64,000 bases of DNA from Bacillus sp. ZZV12-4809 (GCF_009849585.1 NZ_VCRN01000002.1:274902-338901), one strand, 5' to 3'. Positions 18,275 to 28,571 are shown, numbered from the stretch's first letter. The notes: a model not told the origin generated them from the letters alone. A program made the numbers and translations.

Positions 18275-19519
18275 ATGAATATCATCGTTCAAAAATTTGG
18301 AGGCACATCAGTACGCGACGAGAGCAGCCGCAAGCATGCTATGACACATATAAAAAAAGCGCTGGCAGATGGATACAAGGTTGTTGTTGTTGTTTCGGCA
18401 ATGGGCCGAAAAGGAGATCCATATGCAACCGACACAATGCTTTCGCTTGTAGAAGGCAATAATGCCAAAATCAGCAGACGAGAAACAGATCTTCTGTTAT
18501 CATGCGGTGAGGTCATTTCAAGTGTTGTATTTTCAAACATGCTGAATGTACATGGAATCACTGCAGCAGCTCTGACCGGGGCACAGGCAGGATTTAGAAC
18601 AAATAATGATCATACTAACGCAAAAATCATTGATATGAAATGTGACAGACTTTTAAAAGAGCTTGAAAATCATGATGTTATCGTAGTAGCAGGATTTCAG
18701 GGATCTTCTAAAACCGGTGATGTCACAACAATTGGGAGGGGTGGCAGTGACACCTCTGCTGCGGCCCTAGGAGCAGCCCTAAATGCGGAGTGGATAGATA
18801 TCTTTACGGATGTGGAAGGCATCATGACCGCAGATCCGCGTATTGCAGAAAATGCCCGCCCATTATCTGTGGTCACTTACACAGAGGTCTGCAATATGGC
18901 TTATCAGGGGGCTAAGGTCATTCACCCCCGCGCAGTCGAAATTGCCATGCAGGCTAAAATTCCGATCAGAATCCGCTCAACATACTCCGACAGTCTTGGA
19001 ACGCTTGTTACAACATTAAATAAGAACAGACGCGGAACTGATATTAAAGAACGTTCGGTAACTGGAATAGCCCATGTTTCCAATGTGACACAAATAAAGG
19101 TACTTGCGAAAAAAGACCAATATGATCTTCAGTCTGAAGTCTTTAAAGCCATGGCAAACCATGGGATCAGTGTTGACTTTATCAATATCTATCCGAATGG
19201 CGTCAATTATACAGTTACGGAAGAAATGACCGATAAAGCCATTAGTATATTAAAGGGCCTTGGTCATGATCCGCTGGTTGAAAGAGAGTGTGCAAAAGTT
19301 TCGGTTGTGGGTGCTGGAATGCAGGGCGTACCCGGTGTGGCCTCACAGATCGTTACGGCATTGTCTGAGCAGGGAATCCGTATCCTGCAATCTGCAGACA
19401 GTCATACAACAATCTGGGTACTGGTCAAACAGGCAGATTTGATAAAGTCTGTTAATGCATTGCACGATGCTTTCCGCCTGGAAGAAGATTTATCGGAATA
19501 TGAGAGAACAGATATTTAA
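18275..19519 (+). CDS. dapG: Aspartate kinase (aspartokinase I, DapG)
   Basis: DapG phosphorylates aspartate, the first step of the aspartate pathway. The 414-residue protein starts with MNIIVQKFGGTSVRDESSRK (kinase motif KFGGTS), has the substrate-binding region GRGGSDTSAAALGAAL, and ends with two ACT domains (about 260-410). The B. subtilis orthologue is inhibited by meso-DAP rather than lysine. No alternative internal start giving a beta subunit is obvious, in line with DapG. It is preceded by asd; a candidate attenuator separates it from dapA. Confidence 0.95.
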   Translation: MNIIVQKFGGTSVRDESSRKHAMTHIKKALADGYKVVVVVSAMGRKGDPYATDTMLSLVEGNNAKISRRETDLLLSCGEVISSVVFSNMLNVHGITAAALTGAQAGFRTNNDHTNAKIIDMKCDRLLKELENHDVIVVAGFQGSSKTGDVTTIGRGGSDTSAAALGAALNAEWIDIFTDVEGIMTADPRIAENARPLSVVTYTEVCNMAYQGAKVIHPRAVEIAMQAKIPIRIRSTYSDSLGTLVTTLNKNRRGTDIKERSVTGIAHVSNVTQIKVLAKKDQYDLQSEVFKAMANHGISVDFINIYPNGVNYTVTEEMTDKAISILKGLGHDPLVERECAKVSVVGAGMQGVPGVASQIVTALSEQGIRILQSADSHTTIWVLVKQADLIKSVNALHDAFRLEEDLSEYERTDI

Positions 19520-19574
19520 TATTAGAAAATAACATGTTTAAAAAAAGGAAAAAGAACCACTCAGCGGTTAACGT

Positions 19575-19612
19575 CGGATTTGCATCCTAATCGGCAGATC
19601 CGCCCGTTTTTT
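19575..19612 (+). terminator. Candidate attenuator/terminator between dapG and dapA
   Basis: CGGAT-t-TGC pairs with GCA-g-ATCCG around a 10-nt loop. It is followed by CCCG and then TTTTTT. It could reduce read-through from dapG into dapA. Confidence 0.45.
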
Positions 19613-19645
19613 CCAATCTTTTAAACATCTGCAAGGAGTGTAAAT

Positions 19646-20512
19646 ATGGTTCTATTTGGCAGAGTGTCAACAGCAATGGTAACCCCTTTCGATAATAAAG
19701 GACATATTGATTTTCCCAAGACCACACAGCTTATTAATCATCTAATTGAAAACGGTACAGATTCATTGGTCGTTGCCGGGACAACCGGAGAATCGCCAAC
19801 TTTAACAAAAGAGGAAAAGCTGGCATTATTCAAACACGCAGTGAAAGTAGCTGACAAACGTGTACCTGTAATTGCCGGCACTGGAAGCAATAATACGTAT
19901 GAATCCATTGAGTTAACGAAAAAGGCAGAACAATTGGGTGTAGATGCCATCATGATCGTGGCACCGTATTACAATAAGCCAAACCAGGAAGGGCTTTACC
20001 AGCATTTCAAGGCAATTGCGGAAAGCACAAACCTCCCGGTAATGGTTTATAATATTCCGGGACGGTCTTCAGTGAATATTCTGCCTGAGACAATCATACG
20101 CCTGTCGGAAATCTCTAACATCGCAGCAGTGAAAGAAGCAAGCGGAGATCTGAATGCAATGGCAAAGATTATTGCTAATACGGATGAGAGCTTCATGGTT
20201 TACAGCGGTGATGACGGGCTTACTCTTCCGTGCATGGCAATAGGCGGGACTGGAATTGTTTCTGTTGCTTCCCATGTAATAGGAAATGAAATGCAGGAAA
20301 TGGTCACAGCTTACCTGAATGGCGAGAATGAGAAAGCTGCAAAAATTCATCAAAAAATTCTTCCGATTATGGAAGGGCTTTTTGCTGCACCAAGCCCAGT
20401 GCCAGTTAAAACAGCGCTGCAGCTTAAAGGACTTGATGTCGGATCAGTCCGTCTTCCAATGGTTCCGTTAACAGAACAGGAACGCAGTGCAGTTGCTGCC
20501 TTATTTAAATAA
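19646..20512 (+). CDS. dapA: 4-hydroxy-tetrahydrodipicolinate synthase
   Basis: DapA condenses pyruvate with aspartate semialdehyde, committing carbon to DAP, lysine and dipicolinate. The 288-residue TIM-barrel protein has the Schiff-base lysine K163 in AAVKEASGD, the catalytic Tyr Y135 in VMVYNIPGR, and the GTTGES motif near residue 46. GCAAGGAGTG precedes ATG 19646. It closes the asd-dapG-dapA group, which lies directly downstream of the dipicolinate synthase genes that consume its product. A strong terminator follows. Confidence 0.97.
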   Translation: MVLFGRVSTAMVTPFDNKGHIDFPKTTQLINHLIENGTDSLVVAGTTGESPTLTKEEKLALFKHAVKVADKRVPVIAGTGSNNTYESIELTKKAEQLGVDAIMIVAPYYNKPNQEGLYQHFKAIAESTNLPVMVYNIPGRSSVNILPETIIRLSEISNIAAVKEASGDLNAMAKIIANTDESFMVYSGDDGLTLPCMAIGGTGIVSVASHVIGNEMQEMVTAYLNGENEKAAKIHQKILPIMEGLFAAPSPVPVKTALQLKGLDVGSVRLPMVPLTEQERSAVAALFK

Positions 20513-20520
20513 TAGCAGGA

Positions 20521-20560
20521 ATGCCAACCAGTGTTTTGCTGGTTGGCATTTATTTTTTTA
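20521..20560 (+). terminator. Terminator after dapA
   Basis: ATGCCAACCAG and CTGGTTGGCAT form an 11-bp stem followed by TTATTTTTTTA. The rest of the gap to rnjB is AT-rich, with a promoter at its end. Confidence 0.92.
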
Positions 20561-20751
20561 TTTGGGGAATTTATGACTTCCAAAATCAAAGGCCATAAAA
20601 GAAAAAAGTCGCTAAAAAGCTATCATGGCGACCAAACTCAACGGCTATAAAATAAAAAAGATAGACATAGAGCTGTCTTAACCTCCAGAAACAGAGACAA
20701 TAATTTTTAAACACCTCAGAACACGCAAATAATGCCCATGTATAAATTTGG

Positions 20752-20781
20752 TTGTCATGGTTTTGCGACTTCAAGTATAAT
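20752..20781 (+). promoter_or_regulatory. Sigma-A promoter for rnjB
   Basis: TTGTCA and a consensus TATAAT are separated by 18 nt, about 50 nt before the TTG start of rnjB. Confidence 0.65.
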
Positions 20782-20829
20782 ATGGATAACTGATCTTGAT
20801 CGGCTGAACATGCATGGGAGGATAATACA

Positions 20830-22497
20830 TTGAAAAAGAGACAGAATGAAAGCATCAAGGTGGCAGCACTCGGAGGAGTCGGAGAACTTGGAAAGAATAT
20901 GTATTTGGCAGAGGTGGACGAGGATATTTATGTTATCGACGCCGGATTAATGTTTCCTGAAAACGAAATGCTCGGAATTGACATAGTGATACCGGATGTT
21001 ACATATTTAGTTCAAAATAAGGAAAGGGTAAAAGGGATTTTTCTGACACATGGACACGAGGATCACATCGGGGCCCTGTCTTATGTGCTTGCAAAGGTCA
21101 ATGTTCCTGTTTACGGAACAAAGCTGACTCTGGCGCTGGCTAAAGCCAAAATGAAGGAACAGGAATACAAAGGAAAAACGCAGTTTATTGAGATTAATTC
21201 AGATACCAAGGTTGAATTTGATTCGGCAGATGTAACTTTCTTTAGGACGAGCCATAGCATACCTGACAGTGTCGGAGTGGCGATACATACTTCAGAGGGT
21301 GCAATTGTGTATACCGGCGACTTTAAATTCGATCAGGCAGCTGCTGACTTATACAAACCTGAAATCGGCAAGATGGCGTGCTTAGGTGAAGAGGGGGTTC
21401 TTTGCCTTCTATCTGACAGTACAGAAGCAGAAAAACCTGGCTACACCAACTCGGAATCTATAGTAGCCAGAGAGATGACAGCTGCATTTTATGCTGCTAA
21501 GGGGAGAGTCATTGCAGCTTCATTTGCATCTGACTTAATTCGAATACAGCATATTTTTGATGCGGCGATCGAAACAGGGAGAAAAATGGCAGTGGTCGGC
21601 AAAAGTCTGCAGAGAATCTATGATATTGCTCTGCAGCTCGGGTATTTGCAGGTAGGAGAAGATGTAATTATTCCTGTCACTGAGATAGGCAAATACAGTG
21701 ATGATCAAATCGTTGTTCTTACTACGGGTACACAGGGTGAGCCGATCGAGGCCCTTCAAAAAATGGCGAAGCAGTCCCACAGACAGGTCAATATTAAACA
21801 GGGTGATACGGTATTACTTGCAGCATCACCATTAAGAGGTACAGAGGTATTTATTTTTAAAACGATTGATATGCTGTTTAGAGCGGGTGCTGAGGTGATC
21901 CCAGGAAAGGGTACCTTTAATACCTCCAGCCATGGCAGCCAGGAAGAGCTTAAATTTATGATTAATCTGATGAGTCCCAAATTGTTCATCCCGGTTCATG
22001 GGGAGTACCGAATGCTGAAAGCCCATGCAAAGGTTGCTATGGAATGCGGAATATCTAGCGAACAAATTTACATCCCGGATAAAGGCGATGTAGCAGAAAT
22101 TACGGAAGGTTCAATCGTTTCCGGAGGAAAAATCCCATCAGGCAATGTGCTGATTGACGGGATCGGTGTCGGTGATGTCGGGAATATTGTCTTAAGAGAC
22201 CGAAAGCTCCTTTCTCAGGATGGCGTTTTATTAGTGGTGGTTACTCTTAATAAAAAGGAAAAGACAATATCTGCAGGCCCTGAAATCATAACAAGAGGAT
22301 TTGTATATGTCAGGGAATCAGAAAAGCTTCTTGAGGAAGCTGTAAGAATAGTAAAAGAAGCGGTAGAACAGAACCTTGCCAGAGAAGCATTTGACTGGTC
22401 AGGCATTAAGCAGGATATGCGTGACAGCCTTAATCAGTATCTTTATGAAAAAACAAAACGCAGACCAATGATCCTTCCTATTCTTATGGAGGGATAA
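20830..22497 (+). CDS. rnjB: Ribonuclease J (RnjB/RNase J2)
   Basis: RNase J enzymes are metallo-beta-lactamase/beta-CASP nucleases with 5' exonuclease and endonuclease activity in mRNA decay and rRNA processing. The 555-residue protein shows the zinc motif HGHEDH (H74-H79), DAGLMFPE, YTGDFKFD and SHGSQEELKFM. The C-terminal oligomerisation domain ends PMILPILMEG. The start is TTG 20830 with GGGAGGATAA upstream. Position between dapA and tepA matches B. subtilis rnjB (ymfA), so RNase J2 is preferred over the paralogue J1. Confidence 0.93.
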   Translation: MKKRQNESIKVAALGGVGELGKNMYLAEVDEDIYVIDAGLMFPENEMLGIDIVIPDVTYLVQNKERVKGIFLTHGHEDHIGALSYVLAKVNVPVYGTKLTLALAKAKMKEQEYKGKTQFIEINSDTKVEFDSADVTFFRTSHSIPDSVGVAIHTSEGAIVYTGDFKFDQAAADLYKPEIGKMACLGEEGVLCLLSDSTEAEKPGYTNSESIVAREMTAAFYAAKGRVIAASFASDLIRIQHIFDAAIETGRKMAVVGKSLQRIYDIALQLGYLQVGEDVIIPVTEIGKYSDDQIVVLTTGTQGEPIEALQKMAKQSHRQVNIKQGDTVLLAASPLRGTEVFIFKTIDMLFRAGAEVIPGKGTFNTSSHGSQEELKFMINLMSPKLFIPVHGEYRMLKAHAKVAMECGISSEQIYIPDKGDVAEITEGSIVSGGKIPSGNVLIDGIGVGDVGNIVLRDRKLLSQDGVLLVVVTLNKKEKTISAGPEIITRGFVYVRESEKLLEEAVRIVKEAVEQNLAREAFDWSGIKQDMRDSLNQYLYEKTKRRPMILPILMEG

Positions 22498-22504
22498 CAA
22501 TTAG

Positions 22505-22540
22505 AGCACAGCCCGCATCGATTGCCGGACTGTGCTTTTT
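22505..22540 (+). terminator. Terminator after rnjB
   Basis: AGCACAG pairs with CTGTGCT around an inner CCG/CGG stem, followed by TTTTT. Confidence 0.85.
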
Positions 22541-22624
22541 GCTCTCTCCCCTCACGCAATTTAGCGCATGAAAAATGATCTCGCGTTCATACTAACAATA
22601 TATTGCTTGAAGGGAGAAATAAGG

Positions 22625-23377
22625 ATGGAAAACGATATGAAAAATAACCGCAATGAGAGCGGTGAAGGGCAAGAACAGACGAAAGAGGATAAACCTTCTG
22701 CCCTTATGGAGAAAATTCAGCAGCTTGGCCAAACAAATGTGCCGCAGCTTTCTCAGGATTCCAAAATTCACTGCTTGACCATTGTTGGACAGATTGAAGG
22801 GCATCTTCAGCTTCCGCCGCAAAATAAAACGACAAAATATGAGCATTTAATTCCTCAGATCGTAGCGATTGAGCAAAACCCAAAAATAGAAGGTCTTTTG
22901 GTCATCTTGAATACTGTTGGCGGAGATGTGGAAGCCGGGCTGGCAATATCAGAGATGCTTGCTTCTTTATCTAAGCCAACAGTCTCCATTGTCCTCGGAG
23001 GAGGGCATTCCATCGGTGTGCCTATTGCGGTATCATGCGATTATTCCTTTATTGCGGAGACGGCTACGATGACCATTCACCCTATCAGACTGACCGGACT
23101 GGTAATCGGTGTGCCGCAAACGTTTGAGTATATGGATAAAATGCAGGATCGGGTAATTAATTTTGTAACGAAGCATTCTAATATCTCCGAACAAAAATTT
23201 AAAGACCTTATGTTTGATAAAGGCAACCTGACCAGGGATATTGGGACGAATGTGGTCGGCAGGGATGCTGTTGAATATGGACTGATTGATGAAGTAGGCG
23301 GGGTCGGGCCTGCGCTTGCAAAGCTGAATGAGCTGATTGATATAAATAAACCAAAAGAAGAAGTGATTGTACAATGA
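22625..23377 (+). CDS. tepA: ClpP-like serine protease TepA (translocation-enhancing protein)
   Basis: TepA belongs to the ClpP/crotonase-fold SDH-like proteases and has been reported to assist protein translocation and degrade spore proteins during germination. The start ATG 22625 with GAAGGGAG gives 250 residues beginning [13 protein letters not shown]; the open frame reaches 22568 but without a suitable ribosome-binding site. The fold shows [20 protein letters not shown], the putative nucleophile region [14 protein letters not shown] and [11 protein letters not shown]. The N-terminus is charged and likely flexible. It overlaps ylzJ by 4 nt. Confidence 0.92.
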   Translation: MENDMKNNRNESGEGQEQTKEDKPSALMEKIQQLGQTNVPQLSQDSKIHCLTIVGQIEGHLQLPPQNKTTKYEHLIPQIVAIEQNPKIEGLLVILNTVGGDVEAGLAISEMLASLSKPTVSIVLGGGHSIGVPIAVSCDYSFIAETATMTIHPIRLTGLVIGVPQTFEYMDKMQDRVINFVTKHSNISEQKFKDLMFDKGNLTRDIGTNVVGRDAVEYGLIDEVGGVGPALAKLNELIDINKPKEEVIVQ

Positions 23378-23595
23378 TCCTTTATACAATGATGCCGCAA
23401 GAGCTCATTTATCAAAGTGAGCAGGACGATTTTGGCAGGCAGAAGATTGTCTCATATGAAGGAATCCCTCTATTGGTTGAAATGAATGCAGGACAGGAGT
23501 GCCGAATTTTAAGAATCATGAGCAGCGATCCTACCCATTATATGGATGAAAGATGTACTCCCGGGTCCATGATCACTTTAACGCAGTTAAGCTGA
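23374..23595 (+). CDS. ylzJ: YlzJ-like small protein
   Basis: A 73-residue protein of the YlzJ family, which is conserved between tepA and spoIIIE in Bacillus. It starts [16 protein letters not shown] and has the family run [38 protein letters not shown]. The ATG overlaps the tepA stop by 4 nt, so translation is likely coupled. No function is established; the partnership with tepA suggests a shared role (inference). Confidence 0.85.
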   Translation: MILYTMMPQELIYQSEQDDFGRQKIVSYEGIPLLVEMNAGQECRILRIMSSDPTHYMDERCTPGSMITLTQLS

Positions 23596-23654
23596 TAATT
23601 CCTTACAAAAAACAACTTAATTAAGGAGCGTTATGATATAATAAAAGTAACGTT

Positions 23655-23686
23655 AGAAGCAGCCAAAAAATGGCTGCTTCTTCTTT
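23655..23686 (+). terminator. Terminator upstream of spoIIIE
   Basis: GAAGCAGCCA and TGGCTGCTTC are perfect 10-nt arms around a loop of A, followed by TTCTTT. A consensus TATAAT lies at about 23636-23641, only about 15 nt before the stem. Confidence 0.88.
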
Positions 23687-23759
23687 CATAACAGACCTGA
23701 AGTCTTACATAATGCAATTTTGATGAAGATGTTAATAAGAACAATGATAAGGTGATAAT

Positions 23760-26099
23760 ATGGCCAAGAGAAAGAAAAGAAAGTCTAAAAAGAACGAAAC
23801 ATTGAAACGGACGATGAAATTTGAACTAATTGCCCTGATTTTACTGGCACTTGCGGTAATATCAATTGCTAAGCTTGGAGCAGTCGGCAATGCAACGGTA
23901 CTTTTTTTCCGGTTCTTTATGGGAGAATGGTACATGCTTAGCCTCATTGGGCTCGTTATCTTTTCAGGTTACCTGATGTGGAAGAGGGCACTTCCCTATT
24001 TATTCCACACTAAACTAATCGGTATTTATCTTATCATCAGCTCCCTTCTGCTGTTGAGTCATGTAACATTATTTCAGCTTCTCTCAAATGGAGGGAAGTT
24101 TGATGATCCGAGTGTAATAGCCAATACATGGGAACTATTCCGGATGGAAGTCAGGGGAGAAACAAGCACAACCGACTTAGGGGGCGGAATGCTTGGAGCT
24201 ATCTTTTTTGCTCTCTTTTATTATCTTTTTGATGAAGCAGGTTCAAAAATTGTAGCCTTTTTATTAATAATAATAGGCTTTGTACTTATTACAGGAAAAA
24301 CATTCGGAGATGCTGCAGGGAAAATGATGGCCGCAATTCTGAATTTCTGCAAGAAACAATGGACTGCTTTTATAGATGATATGAAAGAATGGATACAAAA
24401 AGGCAGAGAAAGACGAGAAGAGAGGCAGGCAAGAAGAGAGGAAGCACAGCAGGATTCTCAGGAGGAAGAAGAACCTGAAACAGTAATAACAATCAATAAT
24501 TCTGCTGAAGCGCTATCTGAGCCAGCTACCGAACCAATTATATCAAGCTTTGCTGAAAGAGCTTATCAGGATGATGTTCTCGAAGCACCTTCTAATCAGC
24601 CACAGGAAAAGGCAGTCACAGAGCCGGAGGATGAGAATGCACCTCCAATCACGTTTACAGAAGTGGAAAATAAAGATTACGAGCTGCCGCCTATCAGACT
24701 CTTAAAACTGCCAAGGCAAACTGATCAAAGCGGTGAATATGAGCTTATCCACGCGAATGCTGCTAAGCTTGAAAGAACATTTCAGAGTTTTGGAGTAAAA
24801 GCAAGGGTGACACAGGTTCATTTAGGACCGGCTGTTACAAAATATGAGGTACATCCCGATGTAGGGGTTAAGGTAAGCAAAATAGTCAGTCTGAATGATG
24901 ATTTGGCACTCGCGCTGGCAGCTAAGGATATCCGGATTGAAGCGCCAATCCCGGGTAAATCAGCTATTGGGATTGAAGTCCCTAACTCTGAAGTGGCAAT
25001 GGTTTCTCTGCGGGAAGTAATTGAATCCAAACAAAATGACAGACCGGACTCCAAGCTTATGATCGGACTTGGCCGTGATATCACCGGAGAAGCTGTCCTG
25101 GCAGAACTAAACAAAATGCCCCATCTTCTTGTTGCCGGCGCGACAGGAAGCGGGAAGAGTGTTTGTATTAACGGAATTATTACCAGCATTCTAATGAGGG
25201 CAAAACCTCATGAAGTAAAATTAATGATGATTGACCCTAAAATGGTTGAATTGAATGTTTATAATGGGGTGCCTCACTTATTGGCGCCGGTAGTGACAAA
25301 TCCGAAGAAAGCGGCGCAGGCTCTTCAAAAAGTCGTCAGTGAAATGGAAAGGCGATATGAGCTCTTTTCCCATACTGGCACAAGGAATATCGAAGGCTAC
25401 AATGAGTATGTAAAGAGGCATAATGCCGAGGAGGAAGCACAGCAGCCTCTCCTGCCGTATATTGTTGTGATAGTGGACGAGCTTGCAGACTTAATGATGG
25501 TGGCATCCTCCGATGTTGAGGATGCAATCACGCGCCTTGCTCAAATGGCACGGGCAGCAGGCATTCATTTAATCATCGCAACCCAGCGTCCGTCAGTGGA
25601 TGTTATCACAGGTGTAATTAAGGCAAATATTCCTTCAAGGATAGCGTTTGCTGTTTCATCGATGACTGATTCAAGAACTATCCTGGATATGGGAGGAGCG
25701 GAAAAACTTCTAGGAAGAGGAGATATGCTCTTTCTGCCTGTAGGTGCTTCCAAGCCAGTCCGTGTACAGGGTGCCTTTCTGTCAGACGAAGAAGTTGAAG
25801 AAATAGTGGACTTCGTTATTGGCCAGCAAAAGGCGCAATATCAGGAAGAAATGATTCCGGAGGATATCCCGGAAGCTGCAGGTGAAGTGGATGATGATCT
25901 ATATGAAGAAGCCGTTGAATTAATATTGGAAATGCAGACGGCATCTGTATCCATGCTTCAGAGAAGATTCAGGATAGGTTATACGAGAGCGGCAAGGCTT
26001 ATTGATGAAATGGAAGCAAGGGGCATTGTCGGACCCTATGAAGGCAGTAAGCCAAGGACTGTGCTGCAGGGCAAGCCTTCGGAAGAAGCAAGCTCTTAA
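23760..26099 (+). CDS. spoIIIE: DNA translocase FtsK/SpoIIIE
   Basis: SpoIIIE pumps the chromosome into the forespore through the polar septum and clears DNA from division septa. The 779-residue protein has a basic N-terminus, four probable membrane segments (about residues 22-185), an acidic and Gln-rich linker (about 215-310), then the motor. The Walker A motif is GATGSGKS (460-467) and Walker B is [28 protein letters not shown] is the family signature. The C-terminal gamma winged helix (about 715-770) includes [31 protein letters not shown] precedes ATG 23760. It is followed by a terminator. Confidence 0.97.
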   Translation: MAKRKKRKSKKNETLKRTMKFELIALILLALAVISIAKLGAVGNATVLFFRFFMGEWYMLSLIGLVIFSGYLMWKRALPYLFHTKLIGIYLIISSLLLLSHVTLFQLLSNGGKFDDPSVIANTWELFRMEVRGETSTTDLGGGMLGAIFFALFYYLFDEAGSKIVAFLLIIIGFVLITGKTFGDAAGKMMAAILNFCKKQWTAFIDDMKEWIQKGRERREERQARREEAQQDSQEEEEPETVITINNSAEALSEPATEPIISSFAERAYQDDVLEAPSNQPQEKAVTEPEDENAPPITFTEVENKDYELPPIRLLKLPRQTDQSGEYELIHANAAKLERTFQSFGVKARVTQVHLGPAVTKYEVHPDVGVKVSKIVSLNDDLALALAAKDIRIEAPIPGKSAIGIEVPNSEVAMVSLREVIESKQNDRPDSKLMIGLGRDITGEAVLAELNKMPHLLVAGATGSGKSVCINGIITSILMRAKPHEVKLMMIDPKMVELNVYNGVPHLLAPVVTNPKKAAQALQKVVSEMERRYELFSHTGTRNIEGYNEYVKRHNAEEEAQQPLLPYIVVIVDELADLMMVASSDVEDAITRLAQMARAAGIHLIIATQRPSVDVITGVIKANIPSRIAFAVSSMTDSRTILDMGGAEKLLGRGDMLFLPVGASKPVRVQGAFLSDEEVEEIVDFVIGQQKAQYQEEMIPEDIPEAAGEVDDDLYEEAVELILEMQTASVSMLQRRFRIGYTRAARLIDEMEARGIVGPYEGSKPRTVLQGKPSEEASS

Positions 26100-26123
26100 A
26101 ATTTATAAGTATGACATATTAAA

Positions 26124-26156
26124 AAATGGCCAGTCTCCGGACGGTCATTTTTTTTA
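26124..26156 (+). terminator. Terminator after spoIIIE
   Basis: AAATGGCC-a-GTC pairs with GAC-GGTCATTT around TCCG, followed by a T-run. Confidence 0.88.
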
Positions 26157-26223
26157 TGTATAAAGAACTTACTTGCCTGAAAAACGAGGACAATAAAAAA
26201 TATACTTGAATAAGCCATACTAC

Positions 26224-26237
26224 TAAAAGCGCTTACA
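26224..26237 (+). promoter_or_regulatory. Possible catabolite-responsive element
   Basis: TAAAAGCGCTTACA differs from the CcpA consensus TGAAARCGYTTTCA at two positions, one of them the conserved G. It lies about 290 nt upstream of the GntR regulator gene. Confidence 0.35.
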
Positions 26238-26301
26238 TAAAATGAAAGAGGTATGGTACTTTCATCTCATCATGAAATAGTATTAATTTAGAGGTGCATT
26301 T

Positions 26302-26481
26302 ATGGATGGGGGAGTAAATGTAACCGTTTTCAATAAGGTATTATACCAGAAAAAAAGAATGGGTACAGAGGGATTCATAAACATTTTTGTTCTTTTCACC
26401 TTTTTTCGACAAATTGATAAATTTCTATTTCTTTATTGGGTAAAAAGTGTTATAGTATTTTCGATTAGTAGGAATGATTGA
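26302..26481 (+). CDS. Possible small membrane protein (59 residues)
   Basis: ATG 26302 is preceded at proper spacing by AGAGGTG and opens 59 codons ending in TGA 26481. The first half is polar (MDGGVNVTVFNKVLYQKKRM). The second half is hydrophobic and aromatic, with stretches FINIFVLFTFF and FLFLYWVKSVIVF, suggesting one membrane hairpin. No family is recognised. The area is AT-rich, where hydrophobic frames arise by chance, and the frame overlaps the likely promoter of the downstream regulator. The stop codon abuts the operator palindrome at 26482. Treat it as a candidate only. Confidence 0.3.
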   Translation: MDGGVNVTVFNKVLYQKKRMGTEGFINIFVLFTFFRQIDKFLFLYWVKSVIVFSISRND

Positions 26482-26499
26482 ACATCAGAGGTCTGATGT
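26482..26499 (+). promoter_or_regulatory. Palindromic operator upstream of the GntR regulator gene
   Basis: ACATCAGA-GG-TCTGATGT has perfect 8-nt arms and lies 30 nt before the regulator start codon. This is the usual place and style of a GntR/HutC autoregulatory operator. The GGTCTGA half recurs at 28613-28619, upstream of the ABC ATPase. Confidence 0.7.
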
Positions 26500-26528
26500 C
26501 TTGAGAACTGAAGTTGGAGGAACCCTGC

Positions 26529-27254
26529 ATGTCTATTAAGTCAGATAACCGGCATTTATATTTGCAAGTCATCGATCGATTAAAACAAGACATTGAAGAT
26601 GGAGTGTATAAAGAAAAAGAAAAACTTCCGTCCGAATTTGATCTTGCCAAACAGCTTGGTGTCAGCAGAGCTACACTGCGGGAGGCGCTGCGCATTCTTG
26701 AAGAAGAAAACGTCATCATCCGCCGTCATGGTGTAGGCACCTTTGTCAATGCAAAGCCGCTATTTACATCCGGCATCGAACAGCTTAATAGTGTCACAAA
26801 TATGATTTTACAGGCAGGGATGAAGCCTGGAACCGTTTTCTTGAGTTCTGTAACAATGGGACCTACAGAAGATGATATCCGCAGATTCTCATGTGCTTCA
26901 GACCAGGAAATTGCTGTGATTGAGCGGGTTAGAACGGCAAATGGTGAACCGGTCGTTTATTGTGTGGATAAAGTTCCTGAGAATATTCTCCCGGACACAT
27001 TTTCCCACGAGCAGGAGTCGATTTTCAACATGCTTGAAGAAGAGGCTAACCGGAAAATCACTTATGCTGTTGCCCAAATCGAACCTATTGGCTATCACGA
27101 GAAAATTTCGCCTATTCTGGAATGTGACCCGGAAACTGCACTGCTTGTACTTAAGCAGATGCATTTCGATGAAGCGGATACTCCGATTCTATATTCGGTC
27201 AATTATTTCAGAGCTGATAAGTTCAGTTTCCATGTCCTCAGAAAAAGAATCTAG
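26529..27254 (+). CDS. ymfC: GntR/HutC-family transcriptional regulator (YmfC-like)
   Basis: This 241-residue regulator has an N-terminal winged helix of GntR type (residues 10-75: [55 protein letters not shown]) and a C-terminal UTRA ligand-binding domain. ATG 26529 has GGAGG 8 nt upstream; the TTG at 26514 would start inside the ribosome-binding-site region and was rejected. A perfect palindrome lies just upstream. It is followed at 72 nt by a nucleoside-type ABC transporter, so it probably controls that transporter and itself, with a nucleoside-like effector (inference). Confidence 0.9.
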   Translation: MSIKSDNRHLYLQVIDRLKQDIEDGVYKEKEKLPSEFDLAKQLGVSRATLREALRILEEENVIIRRHGVGTFVNAKPLFTSGIEQLNSVTNMILQAGMKPGTVFLSSVTMGPTEDDIRRFSCASDQEIAVIERVRTANGEPVVYCVDKVPENILPDTFSHEQESIFNMLEEEANRKITYAVAQIEPIGYHEKISPILECDPETALLVLKQMHFDEADTPILYSVNYFRADKFSFHVLRKRI

Positions 27255-27326
27255 CTTTTGAGGATGCGTGAAAATACAATCATTCATTCCGCTAATGCAA
27301 AAACAATTTCTTAGGGGGTACCAACC

Positions 27327-28433
27327 TTGAAAAAGCGTAAATTTGGATTGGCGCTATCTTTAGTTCTTGCTGCTGGAACAATTCTGGGTGCTTGCGGCAA
27401 AAGTGAGGAAAAAGGCGGAGAAACAGCTGGCGGAGACGATAAAGAAAAAGCATTCTCTGTAGCGATGGTAACAGATGTCGGCGGTGTAGATGATAAATCA
27501 TTTAACCAATCTGCTTGGGAAGGTTTAAAAGCATTTGGTGAAGAAAATGAACTTGAAAAAGGAAAAGGCGGATTTGACTATCTTCAATCGCAGTCAGATG
27601 CTGACTATTCTACAAACCTGAATACATTAGCACGTCAGGACTTTGATCTTGTTTTTGGAATCGGTTTCTTAATGGAAGGTGCAATCAATGAGATTGCCCA
27701 GCAGCAAAAAGATTCTCATTTCGGTATCGTTGACGCGGTCGTAGATCAGCCGAACGTAGCAAGCATTATGTTTAAAGAGCAGGAAGCTGCTTTCCTTGCA
27801 GGTGTAGCTGCAGCAAATGCAACTAAAGAAAACAAAATTGGTTTCATCGGCGGTATGGAAATTCCGGTAATCGAGCGTTTTGAATCTGGTTTCCTTGCTG
27901 GTGTTCAAGCGGTAAACCCTGATATTAAAGTAGAAGTACAATATGCTGGAGCATTTGATAAAGCTGAATTAGGTCAGACAATTGCTTCTAAAATGTACTC
28001 TTCTGGCGTAGATGTAATCTTCCACGCTGCCGGCGGAACTGGGAACGGTCTTTTCAAGGAAGCTCGTGACCTTAAAAAGAAAGACCCGGCAAGAGAAATT
28101 TGGGCAATTGGTGTTGACTCAGATCAGACAGCTGAAGGTGTAGTTGAAATCGATGGGAAAGAGCACAATGTAATTCTTACATCTGCTCTAAAGCGTGTAG
28201 ATAATGCTGTTAAGGACCTTTCTACTAAAGCTAAAGACGGCAATTTCCCTGGCGGAGAAACAACTACTTACGGATTGGCTGAAGATGGTGTAGGCCTTGC
28301 TCCTATCAACCCTGAAGTATCTACAAAAGCAGAAATTGAAGGTGCAGTTAAAGAATGGCAGGACAAGATTAAGAATGGTGACCTGACTGTTCCATCTTCA
28401 AAAGATGAACTGGCTTCTTTCTCAGTTGAATAA
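27327..28433 (+). CDS. BMP-family substrate-binding lipoprotein of a nucleoside ABC transporter
   Basis: This 368-residue lipoprotein has a signal peptide ending in the lipobox LGAC, with the lipidated Cys at C23, followed by a short Gly/Lys/Glu linker. The mature part is a BMP (PnrA-like) binding protein: [59 protein letters not shown], and [22 protein letters not shown]. Members bind purine nucleosides, as in B. subtilis NupN. The start is TTG 27327 behind TTAGGGGG. A terminator-like hairpin separates it from the ATPase gene, a common way to make excess binding protein. Confidence 0.93.
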   Translation: MKKRKFGLALSLVLAAGTILGACGKSEEKGGETAGGDDKEKAFSVAMVTDVGGVDDKSFNQSAWEGLKAFGEENELEKGKGGFDYLQSQSDADYSTNLNTLARQDFDLVFGIGFLMEGAINEIAQQQKDSHFGIVDAVVDQPNVASIMFKEQEAAFLAGVAAANATKENKIGFIGGMEIPVIERFESGFLAGVQAVNPDIKVEVQYAGAFDKAELGQTIASKMYSSGVDVIFHAAGGTGNGLFKEARDLKKKDPAREIWAIGVDSDQTAEGVVEIDGKEHNVILTSALKRVDNAVKDLSTKAKDGNFPGGETTTYGLAEDGVGLAPINPEVSTKAEIEGAVKEWQDKIKNGDLTVPSSKDELASFSVE

Positions 28434-28441
28434 ATAAAATT

Positions 28442-28483
28442 AAGGAATAAGCAGGTTGCACTGCGGCCTCTTATTCCTTTTTT
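28442..28483 (+). terminator. Terminator after the BMP lipoprotein gene
   Basis: AAGGAATAAG pairs with CTTATTCCTT, with an inner AGG/CCT stem and then a run of T. It lies inside the transporter operon and is probably leaky. Confidence 0.85.
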
Positions 28484-28571
28484 ATAGAAATTAAAAGTTT
28501 AATTGAAGGACAGAACAGATTCTGTATTTCACTTAGATTTTTAATGCATTAATAATTTTTTATATTATTTA

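Noticed and set aside
20586..20858. 90-codon frame on the minus strand before rnjB
   Set aside because: Covers the rnjB promoter and start; no ribosome-binding site and Cys/Phe-rich chance composition.
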